This document shows positions 27,805-36,540 of a stretch of DNA of 48,247 bases, piece after piece. The position numbers and the translations under genes were made by a program. This DNA is from Pseudomonas endophytica (lineage in GTDB: Bacteria > Pseudomonadota > Gammaproteobacteria > Pseudomonadales > Pseudomonadaceae): the NCBI RefSeq assembly GCF_001411475.1, contig NZ_LLWH01000113.1, positions 1 to 48,247 of the forward strand, given 5' to 3'. The stretch's first letter is position 1; every line of letters starts with the position of its first letter. The notes beneath the pieces are model-generated. The model made no database searches, was not told where the DNA came from, and saw nothing but the letters and a program-made list of their open reading frames with translations.

Positions 27805-29796
27805 ATGAGCGCAATGAAAAAAACTCTATTGGCAGCACCCGCCCTCTGCATGCTGGCGGGCATTTCTACTGCACATGCAGACACGTCTTACGTAGTTCCA
27901 CCGCCGCTTCTCGCTGCGCCGACCCTCTCGGCTGAAGAGGCCAAGCTGCCGGTGCCTTCCGGTAAAGAATGGGACACCTTTCACGGCCAGCTCAGTTCGC
28001 AGAAGTATTCGCCACTGACTCAAATCAATAAGGACAACGTCGGTCAGTTGACGAAGGTCTGGCAGTATTTCACCGGGGACATGTCTGACGGCGCGGGCAA
28101 AACACCCGCAACTGTTTGGTCTGCCACGCCCATTTTTGCCAACGACACGCTCTACGTGGGCACGCCTTTCTACCGGATCATTGCCCTTGACCCCGAGAGT
28201 GGTAAAGAGAAGTGGGTATACGACACCAAGTCTGCGCTAGTGGCAGAAACACAGCCTGCGCTGAAGTCACGCGGTGTGTCTTACTGGCAAGAGAAAGACC
28301 CGCAAGCGGGTGTGGCCTGCCAAAAGATGGTGTACCTGGGCAACATGACCGCGCAGTTGTATGCAGTCGATGCGGATACCGGTAAGCCATGTGAAAACTT
28401 CGGCAAAAACGGCGTTGTGGATGTTAACCAGTGGAACAAGCAGAACAACAAATGGCCGTTGTCGCAGTTGCAGCCGCCAACCGTTATCGGTGACAAGTTG
28501 ATCGTCGGCTGGGCCGGTAAAGACTGGGAATACGAAGTCGAATCGCCAGGCTCACTGTTTGCCCTGAACGCTCGTACTGGCGAGCTGGAGTGGGAATTCA
28601 AGCCTATTCCTGATGAAGAAGCCGGGAAAACCGGGACCGCCAATATCTGGACCGGCATGTCCTATGATCCAGCTCTGGGCCTGCTGTATATCCCTGTGTC
28701 CTCTCCGTCACCTAACTACTGGGGCGGCAACCGGACTAACCCGATCCCACTCGGCACCTCGACCACTGCGTTGGATATCAACACGGGCAAAGTCGTTTGG
28801 TCACGTCAGTGGGTTCACCACGATCTGTGGGACTACGACATCAACTCTGCACCGACCCTGATGGACATCACGGTTAACGGCAAACCTGTCGCGGCGCTGG
28901 TTCAAGCGACCAAAATGGGCTTCCTGTTCACGGTTGACCGTCGTACCGGTGAAGACGTGTGGCCGATTGAAGAGCGCCCGGTGCCTAAAGGCATCATTGA
29001 AGGCGAAGTCTATTCACCGACTCAACCGTTCCCCACCAAGCCTGCTCCGTTACTGGATCAGTCGAAAAAACCTGCCATCTGGAAAATCGCTGACATCGTC
29101 GGCTTTGGCCAGTGCAGCAAAATGTGGGACGGCCTGGAATACGACGGCATGTACTCGCCACCGACCACCAAAGGTAACGGCGTGCTGGCGTATCCAGACA
29201 GCGCCGGTGGTGTGCAATGGGGCGGTGTAGCGTTTGACCCGGTCAGCCAAGTGGCCATCGTCAACACCTCGCACATCGTGCAAATGATCAAGCTGTGGGA
29301 TCGTGCGTCCTACGATAAACAGCCTAAAGATGCTGGTAACGAAAACGGCTTCTACCCGCAAATCGGCGCGCCTTACGGCATGTCGTTGTTGAACGCGCAG
29401 AACTGGGCCGGTATGCCTTGCTGGGCGCCACCGTTCGGGGAATTGGTGGCCATCAACATGCAAACCGGTGACGTGAAATGGCGTCGGCCGATGGGTGCGG
29501 TTCAACAGTGGGGCTGGTACATGCCCGAAGACATGGGTTCGCCTACCATTGGTGGCCCAGCGGTAACAGCCGGTGGCGTGGTGTTCATTGGTGCCTCGAT
29601 GGACGCCAAGGTTCGCGCCTACTCACTGGATGACGGTAAAGAGCTGTGGTCTGACATCGTCATGGCCCCTGCTGTCGCCAACCCTGCGGTGTATGAGTAC
29701 AAAGGCAAGCAATATGTCGCCTTTGTCGCAGGCGGCAACTCGATCATGAAAGATCAAGTGGGTGACCAAGTGGTGGTGTACGCACTGCCGAAGTAA
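27805..29796 (+). CDS. PQQ-dependent membrane-linked dehydrogenase, catalytic subunit (glucose/quinate/polyol family)
   Basis: 663 residues from ATG 27805. Residues 1-23 are a signal peptide ending AHA. The rest is an eight-bladed quinoprotein propeller: 'LSSQKYSPLTQINKDNVGQL' (first blade), 'YVGTPFYRIIALDPESGKEKW', 'VHHDLWDYDINSAPTLMD' (motif around the PQQ site, HHDLWD as in glucose dehydrogenase), and 'GPAVTAGGVVFIGASMDAKVRAY'. No cytochrome c domain, so electrons go to ubiquinone. Compared with Pseudomonas Gcd it lacks the fused 5-helix membrane domain, which is supplied by the gene before. Substrate (polyol, sugar, quinate or shikimate) cannot be fixed from sequence. Oxidation takes place in the periplasm. 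A hairpin shared with dguR follows. Confidence 0.85.
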   Translation: MSAMKKTLLAAPALCMLAGISTAHADTSYVVPPPLLAAPTLSAEEAKLPVPSGKEWDTFHGQLSSQKYSPLTQINKDNVGQLTKVWQYFTGDMSDGAGKTPATVWSATPIFANDTLYVGTPFYRIIALDPESGKEKWVYDTKSALVAETQPALKSRGVSYWQEKDPQAGVACQKMVYLGNMTAQLYAVDADTGKPCENFGKNGVVDVNQWNKQNNKWPLSQLQPPTVIGDKLIVGWAGKDWEYEVESPGSLFALNARTGELEWEFKPIPDEEAGKTGTANIWTGMSYDPALGLLYIPVSSPSPNYWGGNRTNPIPLGTSTTALDINTGKVVWSRQWVHHDLWDYDINSAPTLMDITVNGKPVAALVQATKMGFLFTVDRRTGEDVWPIEERPVPKGIIEGEVYSPTQPFPTKPAPLLDQSKKPAIWKIADIVGFGQCSKMWDGLEYDGMYSPPTTKGNGVLAYPDSAGGVQWGGVAFDPVSQVAIVNTSHIVQMIKLWDRASYDKQPKDAGNENGFYPQIGAPYGMSLLNAQNWAGMPCWAPPFGELVAINMQTGDVKWRRPMGAVQQWGWYMPEDMGSPTIGGPAVTAGGVVFIGASMDAKVRAYSLDDGKELWSDIVMAPAVANPAVYEYKGKQYVAFVAGGNSIMKDQVGDQVVVYALPK

Positions 29797-29804
29797 GCAC
29801 GCAA

Positions 29805-29830
29805 CCCTGTAGTCGCCTGCGGCTACAGGG
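29805..29830. terminator. Bidirectional terminator between the PQQ dehydrogenase and dguR
   Basis: CCCTGTAG, 10-base loop, CTACAGGG, with T-rich sequence on the plus side. The right arm includes the dguR stop codon (TAG read from the minus strand). Confidence 0.75.
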
Positions 29831-30746
29831 TTTCTTGGCCTTTCTCTATTCGCTGTAATTGTTCATTGGCACGCTCGGCGAACAGTTCCAGCAACCCTTC
29901 CAATACATGCACCGGCGCCTCGTCGGCTCGGGTCAGCGCGTAGAGCGTGATCGGCAACGCCGGACTCAGCGGACGAATGATCGTACTGGCCCGTGAGGCG
30001 CCCAATGCGGTAAACGGGTCAATCACGGCCAACCCCGCCCCAGACTCCACCATCGCCCGCGCCAATGAATAGGTTTGCACCGCAATGCTGATGCGAGGCG
30101 GCGGTTCAATGGCTTTGAGGTAGCTGTCCAGCCGCGAAAACAACGGATCGGCGCTGCTCAGACCAATCAACGGTGCATCCGCCAATTCAGGCAACTCCAG
30201 CGGCACGCCTTCGCGGTCGTGTGCCCAGTAACCTCGTGGCGCCAGCGCGACCAGTACGCCGTGAGCCAACGCCTGCGCTTTAAGCCCTGGGTGGTCGGGC
30301 TGTTTGAAGGTCAACGCCACATCCAGCTCACGCATCAACAGGTTTTGCACCAGCTCACGGCTGTGAGCGCTCGCCAATTCGCATCGCGTGTCGGGATAAC
30401 GGCGCGTCCACTCGCCAATCACAGGCGGCAATAAAGACAATGCCAGCGCCGGGGTGCTGCCAATCCGTAAACGATGGCCCGGCGTGCGCCGCAAGCTTTC
30501 GGCCAGCCGCTGTACACCTTGTACGCTCTCGCTGACTTTTTCGACTTCGCGTTCCAGCAGCAGCGCCTCTGGGGTGGGCTGCAATTTGCCACGCACACGC
30601 AAAAATAACGGAAACCCCAGTTGCAGCTCTGCATGCTGCAACACCTTGCTCACCGCAGGTTGCGAGACATGCAGCAATTGAGCAGCAGCGCTGATCGAGC
30701 CGGTCTGTCGAATCGCCTGGAAAATTTCGATGTGTCGCAAGCGCAT
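29823..30746 (-). CDS. dguR: LysR-type regulator DguR
   Basis: 307 residues. The N-terminal winged helix 'RHIEIFQAIRQTGSISAAAQLLHVSQPAVSKVLQHAE' (3-40) is typical of LysR-type regulators, followed by a ligand-binding domain of two lobes. Divergent from a D-amino-acid dehydrogenase, a RidA protein and a periplasmic binding protein, the same order as dguR-dguABC of P. aeruginosa (PA5085-PA5082), where DguR activates the genes with D-glutamate as inducer. The name is given by this conserved order and by family (known); ligand here is inferred. The ATG at 30746 has a weak ribosome binding site. Confidence 0.8.
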   Translation of the reverse strand: MRLRHIEIFQAIRQTGSISAAAQLLHVSQPAVSKVLQHAELQLGFPLFLRVRGKLQPTPEALLLEREVEKVSESVQGVQRLAESLRRTPGHRLRIGSTPALALSLLPPVIGEWTRRYPDTRCELASAHSRELVQNLLMRELDVALTFKQPDHPGLKAQALAHGVLVALAPRGYWAHDREGVPLELPELADAPLIGLSSADPLFSRLDSYLKAIEPPPRISIAVQTYSLARAMVESGAGLAVIDPFTALGASRASTIIRPLSPALPITLYALTRADEAPVHVLEGLLELFAERANEQLQRIEKGQETL

Positions 30747-30755
30747 AAGGGCAGT

Positions 30756-30774
30756 CCATAACCTTTGTTTATGG
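30756..30774. promoter_or_regulatory. Candidate DguR operator
   Basis: CCATAA-CCTTTGT-TTATGG, a 6+6 inverted repeat containing a T-N11-A-like centre, in the 108-base gap between divergent dguR and dguA. LysR-type regulators usually bind such sites. Confidence 0.5.
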
Positions 30775-30854
30775 GTTAGGCATCTTTAATCATTGTTCAA
30801 GTGCTGTCACCTGCCCCTAATCTGAAACCCGCACAATTGTAGGAAAGAACTGAG

Positions 30855-32096
30855 ATGGGACAGCGCGTTTGCATCATCGGCGGCGGAGTTATCGGGCTGG
30901 CAACAGCGTATGCGCTGGTGCGTGATGGCTTTGAAGTGAGCTTGATCGAAGCCCGGCCGACACTCGCCAGCCAGACCAGCTTTGCCAATGGCGGCCAATT
31001 GTCTTACCGCTACGTCGCGCCGCTGGCAGATGCTGGCGTGCCGTGGCAGGCGCTGGGCTGGATGTTGCGTGGCGATTCGCCGCTCAAACTGCGCCCGCGT
31101 ATGGACCCCGCACAATGGCGCTGGCTGGCGTCATTTATGGCGGCGTGTCGTGGTTCGGTTAACCAGCGCAATGGCGCACATCTATTACGCTTGGCATTGC
31201 TGAGCCAAGCCACCTTGCAGCAATGGCGCGAGGAAGATCATCTCGACGGCTTCCAATGGCGTCGGAACGGTAAGTTGGTGACCTTTCGCGAGCAGTCCCA
31301 CTTCGACAAGGCTCGTCAGAAAGTTATCCACAGTTCATTTCAGCAGGCGCTGTCCGCCAACGAATGTTCAGCGTTAGAGCCTGGCTTACAGGGCTCAGCT
31401 TTTGTCGGCGGTATTTACACACCCGATGAAGAAGTGGGTGATTGCCACGCCTTCTGCCAACAGCTTTACGCACGCTTGCAGGCGTCAGGGCGCTGCACCT
31501 TTTTGCTGGGTAAAACCGTTACCCACCTTGAGCATGTTCAAGGCGAGATCAAAGCAGTACACATGGTCGATGACGTGCTGCCGGTGGATCAAGTGGTGCT
31601 GGCTGCGGGCCATAACAGCCCAGCCTTGAGCGTGCCAGGGCTGAGTCTGCCGTTGTATCCGCTCAAGGGCTACAGCCTCACCCTGCCCCTAGATGACCTG
31701 ACCAAAGCGCCCAATGTGAGCATCACCGACTACGATCGCAAGATCGTATACGCCAGGATTGGCAGCCAACTGCGGATTGCCGCGATGGTCGACATCGTCG
31801 GTTTCGATGCCTCGCTCGACCCAAAACGCCTCGCGCAAATGCGCCAACTGGCGCAGAGCACGTTCCCCGAAGCCGGTGATTACCAGCACGCCATTGAATG
31901 GGCGGGTATGCGCCCTGCGACGCCCAGCGGCGTGCCCATTTTGGGCGCCAGTGGTTATCGCAATCTGTGGCTCAACTTGGGGCATGGCGCGCTGGGCTTT
32001 ACCTTGGCCTGCGGCAGCGGGCGCTTGCTGAGCGAGTTGATTGCACAACGTAAAACCTCCATCGACCTACAAGGTTTGGCGCTGCATGCCGCCTGA
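30855..32096 (+). CDS. dguA: D-glutamate dehydrogenase DguA (DadA-like, FAD)
   Basis: 413 residues. N-terminal dinucleotide motif 'VCIIGGGVIGLATAYALVRDGFEVSLIEA' (G9-x-x-x-x-G14). 'QTSFANGGQLSYRYVAPLADAGVPW' and 'HAIEWAGMRPATPSGVPILGASGYRNLWLNLGHGALGFTLACGSGRLL' are hallmarks of the DadA branch. ATG 30855 follows AGGAAAG. In P. aeruginosa the orthologous DguA oxidises D-Glu (and D-Gln after deamidation) to an imino acid and feeds electrons into the respiratory chain. First gene of the dguABC operon. Confidence 0.85.
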   Translation: MGQRVCIIGGGVIGLATAYALVRDGFEVSLIEARPTLASQTSFANGGQLSYRYVAPLADAGVPWQALGWMLRGDSPLKLRPRMDPAQWRWLASFMAACRGSVNQRNGAHLLRLALLSQATLQQWREEDHLDGFQWRRNGKLVTFREQSHFDKARQKVIHSSFQQALSANECSALEPGLQGSAFVGGIYTPDEEVGDCHAFCQQLYARLQASGRCTFLLGKTVTHLEHVQGEIKAVHMVDDVLPVDQVVLAAGHNSPALSVPGLSLPLYPLKGYSLTLPLDDLTKAPNVSITDYDRKIVYARIGSQLRIAAMVDIVGFDASLDPKRLAQMRQLAQSTFPEAGDYQHAIEWAGMRPATPSGVPILGASGYRNLWLNLGHGALGFTLACGSGRLLSELIAQRKTSIDLQGLALHAA

Positions 32097-32126
32097 AAAA
32101 TCACCTACACAACAAGGAAATGTCCA

Positions 32127-32477
32127 ATGACGATTCACCGCATTCACAGCAATGACCGTTTAAGCGCCGCTGCGACCTTTGAGGCGCTGGTGTTTCTGTC
32201 TGGACAGGTTCCGACCCAAAGTGAAGACATCGCGGCGCAGACCCAAGAGGTCCTGAATAAAATCGACGCCTTGCTGGCCGAAACCGACAGCGATAAAGAC
32301 CACATCCTTAACGCCACGATTTATCTGCAAAACATTGAGCGCGACTTTGCCCCCATGAACGCGGTGTGGTCAGCCTGGTTGTCCGAAGGCAAAGCGCCTA
32401 CGCGCACGACGCTGCAAGCCCAACTGGCGCGGCCACAGGTGCTGGTGGAAATCAGCGTCATTGCTGTGCGCCGTTAA
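32127..32477 (+). CDS. dguB: RidA-family imine/enamine deaminase DguB
   Basis: 116 residues, YjgF/YER057c/UK114 fold. 'LVFLSGQVPTQSEDIAAQTQEVLNKIDALLAE' and 'ILNATIYLQNIERDFAPMNAVWSAWL' match the family; the active-site Arg and the C-terminal 'LVEISVIAV' are present. ATG 32127 follows AAGGA. It should hydrolyse the imine formed by DguA to 2-oxoglutarate and ammonia, as proposed for the dgu locus. Confidence 0.83.
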   Translation: MTIHRIHSNDRLSAAATFEALVFLSGQVPTQSEDIAAQTQEVLNKIDALLAETDSDKDHILNATIYLQNIERDFAPMNAVWSAWLSEGKAPTRTTLQAQLARPQVLVEISVIAVRR

Positions 32478-32502
32478 TCAGCTTGAACCGGAGAATAAGA
32501 AG

Positions 32503-33405
32503 ATGAAAAAACTCACGTTGATCAGTTGTACGCTGGGTCTTTTACTCAGCCACTCACTGCACGCCAATGAAGCGCCGTTGCAAGGCACGCTTAAGAAAAT
32601 CGCTGATTCTGGAAGCATAACCCTGGGTTATCGCGATGCATCTGTACCGTTTTCGTATGTGGGCGACAACAGCGGTAAACCCATGGGCTATTCGGTTGAT
32701 TTGGCGAACAAAATCGTCGAACGCATCCAACAGCAAACGGGCGGCAAGCCGCTCAAGGTCAAATACAACCTAGTCACCTCGCAAACCCGTATCCCGCTGG
32801 TGCAAAACGGCACGGTTGATCTGGAATGCGGTTCGACCGGCGTGACTGCCGAGCGGCAAAAGCAGGTGGCGTTCTCGTATGGATTTATCTACGTCAAAGG
32901 CCAACTGTTGACCGCGAAAAATAGCGGTATCAAAGGCTTTGACGATCTGCGCGATAAAAACGTAGTGACCACGGCGGGCACCACCAATGAGCGCTTTCTT
33001 AAGAGTTACAACGCTGATCACGCCATGAACATGAACGTGGTCAGTGCCAAAGATCACGGCGAGGCGTTCAAGATGCTCGAAACAGGTCGTGCCGTGGCCT
33101 TTTACATGGATGACGCGCTGCTGTACGGCGAACGTGCCAAAGCCCGCGATCCGCATAACTGGGTCGTGGTAGGCCATGAGCAATCCCGTGAAATCTACAG
33201 CTGCATGGTGCGCAAAGATGATCCGCAATTGCTCGCCGCGGTAAACCAAGCGCTCGCGGACTTGTATCAGTCGGGCGAAATCAATGGGATCTACCAGCGC
33301 TGGTTCGAACAGCCCATTCCACCGAATGGCCTCAACCTGGAATTCCCGATGACCGCCGAACTGAAACAGATCATCGCCAAGCCGGTCAGTGATCCGGTGG
33401 AGTAA
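32503..33405 (+). CDS. dguC: Periplasmic amino-acid-binding protein DguC
   Basis: 300 residues from ATG 32503, with GGAG nine bases upstream. Residues 1-20 are a signal peptide (LLLSHSLHA, cut before NEAP). Family 3 solute-binding fold: 'LKKIADSGSITLGYRDASVPFSYVGDNSGKPMGYSVDLANKIVERIQ', 'LECGSTGVTAERQKQVAFSY', 'GEINGIYQRWFEQPIPPNG', as in GltI/AatJ-type acidic amino-acid binding proteins. No permease or ATPase gene follows, so it must share a transporter encoded elsewhere, which is also true of dguC in P. aeruginosa. Confidence 0.82.
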   Translation: MKKLTLISCTLGLLLSHSLHANEAPLQGTLKKIADSGSITLGYRDASVPFSYVGDNSGKPMGYSVDLANKIVERIQQQTGGKPLKVKYNLVTSQTRIPLVQNGTVDLECGSTGVTAERQKQVAFSYGFIYVKGQLLTAKNSGIKGFDDLRDKNVVTTAGTTNERFLKSYNADHAMNMNVVSAKDHGEAFKMLETGRAVAFYMDDALLYGERAKARDPHNWVVVGHEQSREIYSCMVRKDDPQLLAAVNQALADLYQSGEINGIYQRWFEQPIPPNGLNLEFPMTAELKQIIAKPVSDPVE

Positions 33406-33414
33406 GGCGCAAGA

Positions 33415-33453
33415 CTCATCGGCTTAGCCGTGGGGCGATGAGCCTATCGCCCC
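33415..33453. terminator. Overlapping alternative hairpins after dguC
   Basis: CTCATCG (33415-33421) can pair with CGATGAG (33436-33442), and GGGGCGAT (33432-33439) with ATCGCCCC (33446-33453). The arms overlap, so only one stem can form at a time. There is no strong T-run. Lies between convergent dguC and rsmE. Confidence 0.55.
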
Positions 33454-33482
33454 TTGGCTCGCGGCGCGGGTAAAGGGTGGGC

Positions 33483-34202
33483 TTAGAAATCACCCCACAG
33501 CTGTTGGGCAACGGCTAACGCCACGACCGGAGCTGTTTCGGTGCGCAGCACACGGGGGCCGAGGCGTGCAGACTGGAAACCAGCCGCTTGGGCGTGGGCC
33601 ACTTCGTTGTCAGTCAAACCGCCTTCTGGGCCGATCAAAAATGCCAACCGCGCAGGCTTTGCATGGGCGGTCAACGGCTCAGACACGGGGTGCAGCACCA
33701 ATTTGAGGTCTGCTTGGGTGGTGTTGATCCACTCGCTGAGCAGCACCGGAGGGTGGATTACCGGCACCCGCGAACGGCCGCATTGCTCACACGCACTGAT
33801 CGCCACTTGCCGCCAATGCGCCAAGCGTTTGTCGGCACGCTCGTCCTTGAGCCGCACTTCGCACCGCTCACTCATGATCGGCGTGATTTCTGCCACCCCC
33901 AATTCAGTGGCTTTTTGAATCGCCCAGTCCATGCGCTCACCCCGGGACAAACCTTGCCCCAAGTGGACAGCCAATGGCGATTCAACTTGCCCAGCGATGG
34001 TTTGATCGAGCACAACGCGTACACGTTTTTTGCCAACTTCTAGCAAGCGCCCCAGAAACTCTTGGCCAGAGCCATCGAACACTTGCAGGGCATCGCCCTC
34101 GGCCATACGCAGCACGCGGCCAATATAATGCGCCTGAGCTTCAGGCAGTTCATGCTCACCGAGGCTCAGTGGGGCATCAATAAAGAAGCGGGACACTCTC
34201 AT
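33483..34202 (-). CDS. rsmE: 16S rRNA (uracil-1498-N3)-methyltransferase
   Basis: 239 residues, SPOUT-class methyltransferase. N-terminal PUA-like domain ('EAQAHYIGRVLRMAEGDALQVFDGSGQEF'), then 'WAIQKATELGVAEITPIMSERCEV' and the knot motifs 'LAFLIGPEGGLTDNEVAHAQAAGF' and 'LGPRVLRTETAPVVALA', which bind SAM. Methylates U1498 in helix 44 of 16S rRNA. 61 bases downstream of bioA and may be co-transcribed. RBS weak (AGGAATTTC further upstream). Confidence 0.95.
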   Translation of the reverse strand: MRVSRFFIDAPLSLGEHELPEAQAHYIGRVLRMAEGDALQVFDGSGQEFLGRLLEVGKKRVRVVLDQTIAGQVESPLAVHLGQGLSRGERMDWAIQKATELGVAEITPIMSERCEVRLKDERADKRLAHWRQVAISACEQCGRSRVPVIHPPVLLSEWINTTQADLKLVLHPVSEPLTAHAKPARLAFLIGPEGGLTDNEVAHAQAAGFQSARLGPRVLRTETAPVVALAVAQQLWGDF

Positions 34203-34225
34203 TTAAATTCTCTGAAATTCCTCCT

Positions 34226-34255
34226 GTAGGCGCGTCGACCGGCTGCGCCCACAGA
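34226..34255. repeat. Degenerate REP half-element
   Basis: TGTAGGCGCGTCGACCGGCT and GCGCCCACAGAAG between bioA and rsmE. Only the outer start is recognisable. Confidence 0.35.
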
Positions 34256-34263
34256 AGATTAAA

Positions 34264-35670
34264 TTAACCCGGGTCCCGGAAGTCAGGATGGAAGTTCGCA
34301 GGCACGTCCACGCTGATGTCCGTACGAGTGGCAATGTCGATCCCTTCACTGGCCACTTCAGCCAAGAAGTCGATTTGCTCAGGGGTGATCACGTAAGGCG
34401 GCAAGAAATACACCACACTGCCTAATGGGCGCAACAACGCACCACGCTCAAGCGCATGTTGGAAGACCTTCAAGCCTCGCCGCTCCTGCCAGGGATAAGC
34501 CGTTTTAGTAGCTTTGTCCTGCACCATTTCAATCGCCAACACCATACCGGTCTGACGTACTTCCGAGACATGCGGATGATCGACCAAGTGAGCAGTTGCA
34601 GTGGCCATGCGCTGGGCAAGTGCTTTGTTGTTTTCGATGACGTTGTCGTCCTCGAAAATATCTAGCGTCGCCAAGGCCGCCGCACACGCCAGCGGGTTAC
34701 CGGTGTAGCTGTGGGAATGCAGGAAGGCGCGTAGGGTTGGATAGTCGTCGTAGAACGCGCTGTACACCTCATCGGTGGTCAGACAAGCCGCCAACGGCAA
34801 GTAGCCTCCGGTCCACGCCTTGGACAAGCACAAGAAGTCTGGGGTGATACCGGCTTGCTCGCAGGCAAACATGGTTCCGGTGCGACCAAAGCCGACCGCG
34901 ATTTCGTCGAGAATCAGGTGTACGCCATAACGATCACACGCCGCGCGCAGCAAGGTCAGGTACACCGGATGGTACATGCGCATGCCGCCTGCACCCTGAA
35001 TCAACGGCTCGACGATCACTGCGGCAATTGTTTCATGGTGTTCGGCCAAGGTCTGTTCCATGGCCAGAAACATCGTGCGCGAGTGCTCTTCCCAGCTCAC
35101 GCCTTCAGGGCGCAAGTAACAATCAGGGCTCGGCACTTTGATCGTGTCGAGTAGCAAGGCTTTGTAGGTTTCGGTGAACAGCGGCACATCGCCCACAGAC
35201 ATCGCCGCCATGGTTTCGCCGTGGTAGCTGTTGGTCAGGGTCACGAAGCGTTTTTTATCGGGCTGACCGCGATTGAGCCAGTAGTGGAAGCTCATCTTCA
35301 GCGCCACTTCGATGCACGACGAACCATTGTCGGCGTAGAAGCAGCGGTTCAAGCCCTCGGGGGTCATTTTTACCAGACGCTCAGACAATTCAATGACTGG
35401 CTGGTGACTGAAACCCGCCAAGATCACGTGCTCTAGCTGGTCAACTTGATCCTTGATGCGTTGGTTAATGCGCGGGTTAGCATGGCCAAACACGTTGACC
35501 CACCAAGAGCTCACGGCATCCAAGTAACGCTTGCCTTCGAAGTCTTCGAGCCACACGCCTTCGCCGCGCTTGATCGGGATCAGCGGTAACTGTTCGTGAT
35601 CTTTCATTTGGGTGCAGGGGTGCCATAACACCGCAAGGTCGCGCTGCATCCACTGATTATTCAGGCCCAT
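34264..35670 (-). CDS. bioA: Adenosylmethionine-8-amino-7-oxononanoate aminotransferase
   Basis: 468 residues, longer than E. coli BioA (429). PLP-dependent class III aminotransferase that uses SAM as amino donor to make 7,8-diaminopelargonate in biotin synthesis. N-terminal 'LWHPCTQMKDHE' is BioA-specific; 'FYADNGSSCIEVALKMSFHYW' and 'HSYTGNPLACAAALATLDIF' are family motifs; the PLP lysine is K284 in LSKAWTGG. ATG 35670 follows CAGGAGAG. Here bioA is not linked to other bio genes, as is usual in pseudomonads. Confidence 0.95.
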   Translation of the reverse strand: MGLNNQWMQRDLAVLWHPCTQMKDHEQLPLIPIKRGEGVWLEDFEGKRYLDAVSSWWVNVFGHANPRINQRIKDQVDQLEHVILAGFSHQPVIELSERLVKMTPEGLNRCFYADNGSSCIEVALKMSFHYWLNRGQPDKKRFVTLTNSYHGETMAAMSVGDVPLFTETYKALLLDTIKVPSPDCYLRPEGVSWEEHSRTMFLAMEQTLAEHHETIAAVIVEPLIQGAGGMRMYHPVYLTLLRAACDRYGVHLILDEIAVGFGRTGTMFACEQAGITPDFLCLSKAWTGGYLPLAACLTTDEVYSAFYDDYPTLRAFLHSHSYTGNPLACAAALATLDIFEDDNVIENNKALAQRMATATAHLVDHPHVSEVRQTGMVLAIEMVQDKATKTAYPWQERRGLKVFQHALERGALLRPLGSVVYFLPPYVITPEQIDFLAEVASEGIDIATRTDISVDVPANFHPDFRDPG

Positions 35671-35956
35671 TTACACTCTCCTGGCGCTGGTTCCCGGCGT
35701 CTGCGGGTGAATAAGCCTGCAAGCCTATGCAATGCACAGCCCTGTAACAAGCCATTACGACTATCCGGTCATTATCGTGTATACATTCGGGACACAGTTC
35801 GGCACAAAACACTTCGTGCGGCTATTGTTAACGCTTGCTTAATGCTCCACACACAGTCTAAGCATCGTATTTGTCGATGGTTTGCAGCAAAAAAATGCGC
35901 TTTCATTCGATAGATAAACCATTAGTCTTATCGTCAATTCCCACAGGATGTTGGCA
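35671..35956. other. bioA-cytochrome b561 divergent intergenic region
   Basis: 286 bases with no gene that can be supported. A 68-codon plus-strand frame (35707-35913) lacks a ribosome binding site and protein-like composition. The stretch 35750-35940 is AT-rich and must hold the divergent promoters. GATGGTTT (35876) and AAACCATT (35918) form a spaced inverted repeat that could be an operator. Confidence 0.5.
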
Positions 35957-36508
35957 ATGCAGCTACGTAACTCATCTTCCCGCTATGGTGCGGTTAGCAT
36001 TTTCCTGCACTGGTCGGTAGCTCTGGCCGTGTTTGGGTTGTTTGCGTTGGGCTTGTGGATGGTAGGTCTTGACTACTATGACCCTTGGCGCAAAGAAGCG
36101 CCCGACCTGCATAAAAGCATCGGTCTGACGCTGCTAGCGGTCATGGTGATCCGCCTGGTCTGGCGGTTTATTAGCCCCCCTCCACCTGCGCTCGCAAGCT
36201 ATAGTCCTGCCACCCGTGTCGGCGCCAAGTTTGGTCATTTTTTTCTGTACCTGAGCTTGTTTGCCCTCATGACCGCGGGGTATTTGATCTCTACAGCCGA
36301 GGGCGTTGGTATTCCTGTCTTCGGTCTGTTTGAAGTACCGGCACTGATATCCAGCCTGCCCGATCAGGCTGATGTTGCCGGCGTTGTGCACCTATGGCTG
36401 GCTTGGACTGTGGTGATCTTCGCTGTTTTGCATGGTCTAGCCGCCTTTAAACACCACTTTATTGATCGTGATGTGACCTTGACTCGTATGCTGGGTCGCA
36501 AAGCCTGA
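35957..36508 (+). CDS. Cytochrome b561
   Basis: 183 residues, four transmembrane helices. The start ATG 35957 ([11 protein letters not shown]) has AGGA eight bases upstream; ATG 35948 overlaps that site. '[18 protein letters not shown]' contains the first haem-ligand His; '[22 protein letters not shown]', '[20 protein letters not shown]' and '[26 protein letters not shown]' supply the others. This is the CybB/YceJ family (di-haem b-type quinol oxidase of the inner membrane). Followed 32 bases later by a YceI protein, the yceJ-yceI order of E. coli. Confidence 0.88.
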   Translation: MQLRNSSSRYGAVSIFLHWSVALAVFGLFALGLWMVGLDYYDPWRKEAPDLHKSIGLTLLAVMVIRLVWRFISPPPPALASYSPATRVGAKFGHFFLYLSLFALMTAGYLISTAEGVGIPVFGLFEVPALISSLPDQADVAGVVHLWLAWTVVIFAVLHGLAAFKHHFIDRDVTLTRMLGRKA

Positions 36509-36540
36509 TGCTCAACCTCAATTCAAAAGGAATAGAACGC

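Noticed and set aside
27805..29796. Truncated glucose dehydrogenase missing its membrane domain
   Set aside because: The membrane part is present as a separate, well-initiated gene just upstream, and the catalytic gene has its own signal peptide and ribosome binding site, so it is a two-subunit enzyme.
35707..35913. Small ORF (68 codons) between bioA and cytochrome b561
   Set aside because: No ribosome binding site, Cys/Arg-rich nonglobular product, and it lies over the expected promoters.
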